Of a stretch of DNA of 64,000 bases, positions 60,522 to 64,000 are shown one piece after another; the stretch's first letter is position 1, and each line of letters starts with the position of its first letter. The notes beneath the pieces were generated by a model. That model saw nothing but the letters and a program-made list of their open reading frames with translations, was not told where the DNA came from and searched no databases. Position numbers and translations under genes: made by a program. Source of the stretch: Plectrocnemia conspersa (taxonomy: Eukaryota > Arthropoda > Insecta > Trichoptera > Polycentropodidae); NCBI GenBank assembly GCA_009617715.1, contig VTFK01000002.1:1488001-1552000 (forward strand), given 5' to 3'.

Positions 60522-60695
60522 TTATTCATCATCTGCGAGCTTATGATAATCTAGGAAAACCTATTCAGTGATGATCGATCATAATTATAATTATATAATA
60601 ATAATTTAAACACACTAAGGTTCATATGGGATTTGAACCCAGGTCTTTCAAATATTAATAACCTACTTAAACCAGGTATAACTATTTATTTATTA
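60522..60695 (-). repeat. tRNA-derived SINE copy
   Basis: Minus strand: an A-box-like TGGTTTAAGTAGG (about 60670-60682), spacer GTTATTAATATTTGAAAGACC, B box GGGTTCAAATCCC (about 60633-60645) and TATGAACC, then about 90 bp to AGGTTTTCCTAGATTATC (60549-60566). Same order as the copy at 10795-10975. The two shared blocks define the family within this window. Confidence 0.6.
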
Positions 60696-61359
60696 AACGT
60701 CATATTTATTACGGTCTTCACTGACTTGACATTAATTATAATCGATAATTTATCAGCGAACTTTGTAAATGTTTGTAGTAAGCATGATAGGCAAATTTCC
60801 ATATTTTAAGTATTTTTGAAAGATTAAAGTTCTGCTCCAATGATTCCTAATCTACCTGTTATAATACTTTACTCTACCCACTTTTAAAATTAATCTAACT
60901 GCAGCTTAAATTACTGTTTTTGATTTTTACTATAGAATTTATTGATAAGCTATTATTTTAAATAAAGTTGTAATAATGATTGTTAATGTCAAGAAAAATG
61001 AGATAATTAGGCAACAAGCGCACGGTCGGAATCAGTGCCAACTTTTTTCCACTGCCTAATAAATGTATTATAGTCTTCCAAGGAAGCCAAATTAGTAAAT
61101 ACTACATGACTTTAATTGTAAATATATATTAATGTAATATGTATGCAGCAGTTTAAATCAATAGAAGATGACTTTTAAAGATGGGTAAAGGACCTCATAT
61201 TTTTAATGAAAATAGAGAGAAAATTCTACATAAATTCTCTCGAGCGAAGTTAAATGACAGTTATGGTTTAACAATCTATGTATAATACATATATAGAGTT
61301 TTCTATGTTTAAAGGTTTAATTTATCAACTACCTTATTAAATCCCACAAATGGCGTAAA
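60696..61359. other. AT-rich stretch, no gene seen
   Basis: Nothing recognisable. Confidence 0.4.
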
Positions 61360-61800
61360 GACAATCTATCATAATAAGGCACCCGAGACTCGAGCGGGTA
61401 TTGCGAATCGGTCAGTAGCGCAAATTGGTTATTAATATGAAATTAACGAGTTAAAAAGTGAATTGCGCGAGCAAACAAGCCGACGTCGAATAATTGCGGC
61501 CAATGATGATTTAAACGCAATTTAATCGGGCCGTACCCGATATTAAAACGTCGTTTGCGACCGAGCAGACTTCATTACATCGACAAAATGCCCCCTGACA
61601 GACAGACAGACGCACATATATGCCGTAATGCTGTGTGGTTAAACGTTGCTTTCGCCACCGCATTAAGCGAAAGCCCTATACCCAATAACAAGATACCAGG
61701 GTTTATGCAAGGAATCGTTTACGAGATGCTCGCGTACCGTGAAATGATAACGAGAATGAACGCGAGGTTAATTTTTAACTGTTAAGCTAATTGCGCACTT
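61360..61800. promoter_or_regulatory. large GC-elevated island
   Basis: About 430 bp of balanced composition with AATTGCGGCCAATGATGATT near 61493, CAATTTAATCGGGCC near 61519 and a GACAGACAGACAGACG run near 61596. Includes CCAAT and homeodomain-type cores. The 76-codon plus frame is open but has no domain. One of the strongest enhancer-like islands in the window. Confidence 0.3.
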
Positions 61801-62065
61801 TGAAATTATATGAGCTTTATGGTCGATCAAATGTAACATTCAGAATCAAGACATGATGTAGTTTCTTATGCATTTTTGGTTGACCAGCAAAGAATTACGA
61901 AGAACATAGAACAAAAACAACGTAATGTATCTCGACATATGTCTCGAATTTATGAAAAAAGAGTTTATAAGTTGTCGTAATTGATATTTAATTCTAAATT
62001 TATGTCGTATTTTATTAGAATAGTATAGTATCAAAATGCGACTCTTGCAATTTGGAATGTCTTGT

Positions 62066-62183
62066 CTGTCCGTCACAGATGGCGGACAGACAAATCTGTG
62101 TTTTTTCACACCATACACGATCGGATTTGTCCGCCAGACATCTGTGACGGAGAGATCCGTCGGACAAATCGGCGCGTGTATGG
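62066..62183. repeat. 118-bp nested foldback
   Basis: Two overlapping inverted pairs: TGTCCGTCACAGATGGCGGA (from 62066) with 62125-62151 (ATTTGTCCGCCAGACATCTG, GACGGA), and CCATACACGATCGGATTTGT (62111) with CGGACAAATCGGCGCGTGTA (62161-62183). TTTGTCCG/CGGACAAA words recur. A DNA transposon end or palindromic MITE built from short repeats is likely; no target duplication was found. Confidence 0.6.
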
Positions 62184-62269
62184 CCTTTGAATCCACTTTT
62201 ATTAATTTGTATTTGCAGATTTCATTGAATAAACGTATAGGTATGTATGAATAATAAAAATAAAATCGT

Positions 62270-62460
62270 ATATTTTAAACATCGGTTACGTTCGGGTCTG
62301 TCAAACATGCGCGCGAGACGTAACGCGTTTGCTTAGATAAGGTAAAACGTATTTATTTATTTTTTATTCTTTGATTGACTTTTACACCCTATAACTGAAC
62401 AACCTCCCTAATAATATTTAATACACAACCGAATTTAAAATGTGTAGATCCGTCGCTCAC
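62270..62460. promoter_or_regulatory. GC-elevated patch
   Basis: CATGCGCGCGAGACGTAACGCG near 62307 in AT-rich flanks. No frame; may be regulatory or part of the adjacent repeats. Confidence 0.15.
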
Positions 62461-62530
62461 GACATGACATGGCCGACTGACTTAGTGGACAGAGTTACGA
62501 TTTTTCACTGCGAGCACCGATTCTATTTAT
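62461..62530 (+). repeat. possible tRNA-like SINE head
   Basis: ATGGCCGACTGACTTAGTGG (62468-62487) resembles an A box with its 5' stem, and GAGCACCGATTCTA (62511-62524) stands at B-box distance, though degenerate. No cloverleaf can be folded with confidence. It differs from the other SINE heads in the window. Confidence 0.35.
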
Positions 62531-64000
62531 TCCTTATTTTGTGATTAGAATTCAATGAGCTTATGATAATTATTCGTTAGGATAACATAAGATCACAGTA
62601 TTATTAATAAATAGTGATAGAACAAAGAGTGAATATTTTATTTTTTTTTAATAGCAATAAACTTTCACGAAAATAAGAAGGTTTAAAAATAAGAGTTTTT
62701 TTATACTTCTAGTGTGTATGATTTTAGGCCAGATACTGAATTATACTGAATTTCTCGAGGCTTCCTAAAAAAGTTATTACTTATAAATATATATATTTCA
62801 TATATATATTTAAAACAGCAAAAAATGCTATCAATAAATAAACGATATCATATTTTTTGTAAATATAATATATATAATGTTTAAATAAAACTTGCAAGTT
62901 ATATACAATTTTTTTGCTCATGAACTCAGATTGTTTCAAGTGTGAAGCCTTAAAAGTAGAAAAAGCATATCTTAATTATAAATTTAGTGTAGTTTCAAAT
63001 ACAACAGTCTTTAGTGAAAGCCTAATATTTATGAACCATTATCTCTGGATTGTATTTCGTTAAAGCTATGTATTTTTAGATATTTTTTATCTGATATGAA
63101 TTTATGAATTAAATGTATTTATTTATATATGATTATACATTTTTTCGATTGCAAATAGTCTTTGATTGATATTATTTAATACTTGTAAGAATATATGTTT
63201 AATATTTTAATATGTATTATATAAAAATTTTAAGTTTTGCTTTTTCTCAAAAACTCTTAATAAAAATATACAAAAGAGACTTAATGATTGATATCCTGTT
63301 AGATCTAGAAATAACAAAATTAATCCCTTAATATTTTAATATATAAACTTCTATATGTAATTGAAAATATTCCAATTATCACACATTTTAATGCTTATAT
63401 TTCAGTAAATTGCAAAAGATTCAACAGTGAATAAAATTACAATTGAAGCTCTTTATATAATTTTACAATAATTACACTATATTGTATGACATAAATTAGG
63501 AAATATTGGAACGGATGACTTTCAAAATAATGTATTTATATCAAGCGGGTGGTGTGCTAAAGAGAATATGAAAGAAGGGTAACTATGTTTCAATCTAGGT
63601 TCCAAAGTAACTGAAAAATCACTGCTATGATACTGTGGTTTAAAAAATTTTTTAATTGAATTTTATTACGCATGTTACTTTTATAAGCTTATTTATTTAA
63701 ACATTTTTTTTTTAATAAAATATAATTAAATAATAGTGACATCAAATAATTAAAGATCGTACTTACTGAACTGTATTGTTCTACTTGTAAACAACGTTGT
63801 TTTTTTTAATTAATTACGAAATTGCACGTTAATTACGTTTTACTTCAATGCACAATTTGGTTACATTCTAAAACCAGTTATAATAAGTTTCTATCGCGCA
63901 ATCATTATTAAAAATATATGTTTTTATGTCTAATCTCTACATCATATTTATATGATAATGACTTGATTTGGCTAAAGAATTTAAATATATCTAAAAAAAA
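62531..64000. other. AT-rich stretch, no gene seen
   Basis: A/T-dominated to the window end. No islands, repeats or coding traces supported. Confidence 0.4.

Noticed and set aside
61846..62254. Frames of 116 (minus) and 72 (plus) codons
   Set aside because: They run through the nested foldback; being open on both strands is explained by the inverted repeats and no domain is visible.
62540..62570. AGCTTATGATAAT word shared with the 60.5-kb SINE
   Set aside because: Orientation relative to the nearby head is opposite to that in the SINE copies, so it is probably coincidence.

Overview
The window looks like gene-poor nuclear DNA of an insect: a large intergenic stretch or a very long intron. 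It is strongly AT-rich throughout. No open frame exceeds 137 codons, and I recognise no complete host gene, rRNA or functional tRNA. The transposon fossils (jockey-type non-LTR reverse transcriptase, mariner, hAT, TA-target MITEs, tRNA-like SINE heads) are an insect-type mix. Order cannot be fixed from sequence alone; Lepidoptera would fit but is not shown.

Three kinds of sequence make up the window. (1) Featureless AT-rich DNA with short A/T runs and microsatellites. (2) About twenty islands of 200-500 bp with clearly higher GC, many intact CpGs and homeodomain-, forkhead- or NRF1-like words. They carry no long reading frame and look like candidate cis-regulatory elements, though conservation could not be tested. 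(3) Mobile-element relics: five jockey-type RT fragments (6640-7150 +, 16170-16615 -, 24793-24965 -, 43165-43605 +, 51003-52030 +); a mariner split by the last of these (50724-52365) and a second mariner scrap (52462-52560); a hAT element with 19-bp terminal inverted repeats and a perfect 8-bp target duplication (55210-55870); a 216-bp pogo/Tigger-like MITE with TA duplications (39886-40101); a 154-bp MITE (20395-20548) that appears to sit inside a larger repeat seen again at 53262-53679; a three-copy unnamed repeat; and several tRNA-derived SINE heads.

Layout: 1-6000 AT-rich with islands at 520, 1341 and 4085; 6034-7150 an unidentified coding-like patch next to a jockey relic; 7.2-16 kb mostly AT-rich with islands near 7.4, 9.3, 13 and 14.4 kb; 16-25 kb two related RT scraps, a SINE and the nested MITE; 25-39 kb the densest run of islands (25.9, 27.1, 28.6, 30.6, 33.3, 35.2, 37, 38.7 kb); 39.6-45.5 kb foldbacks, a MITE, an RT relic, islands and one possible terminal coding exon (44720-44769, +); 45.5-50 kb sparse; 50.3-56 kb a transposon cluster; 56-64 kb islands at 57.1, 58.4 and 61.4 kb, a foldback at 62.1 kb and a SINE head.

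No group of genes here works as a pathway. If the islands are enhancers, the most likely role of the window is as regulatory sequence of a developmental gene outside it. Every protein-coding trace of a transposon is broken by stops or frameshifts, so none appears active.
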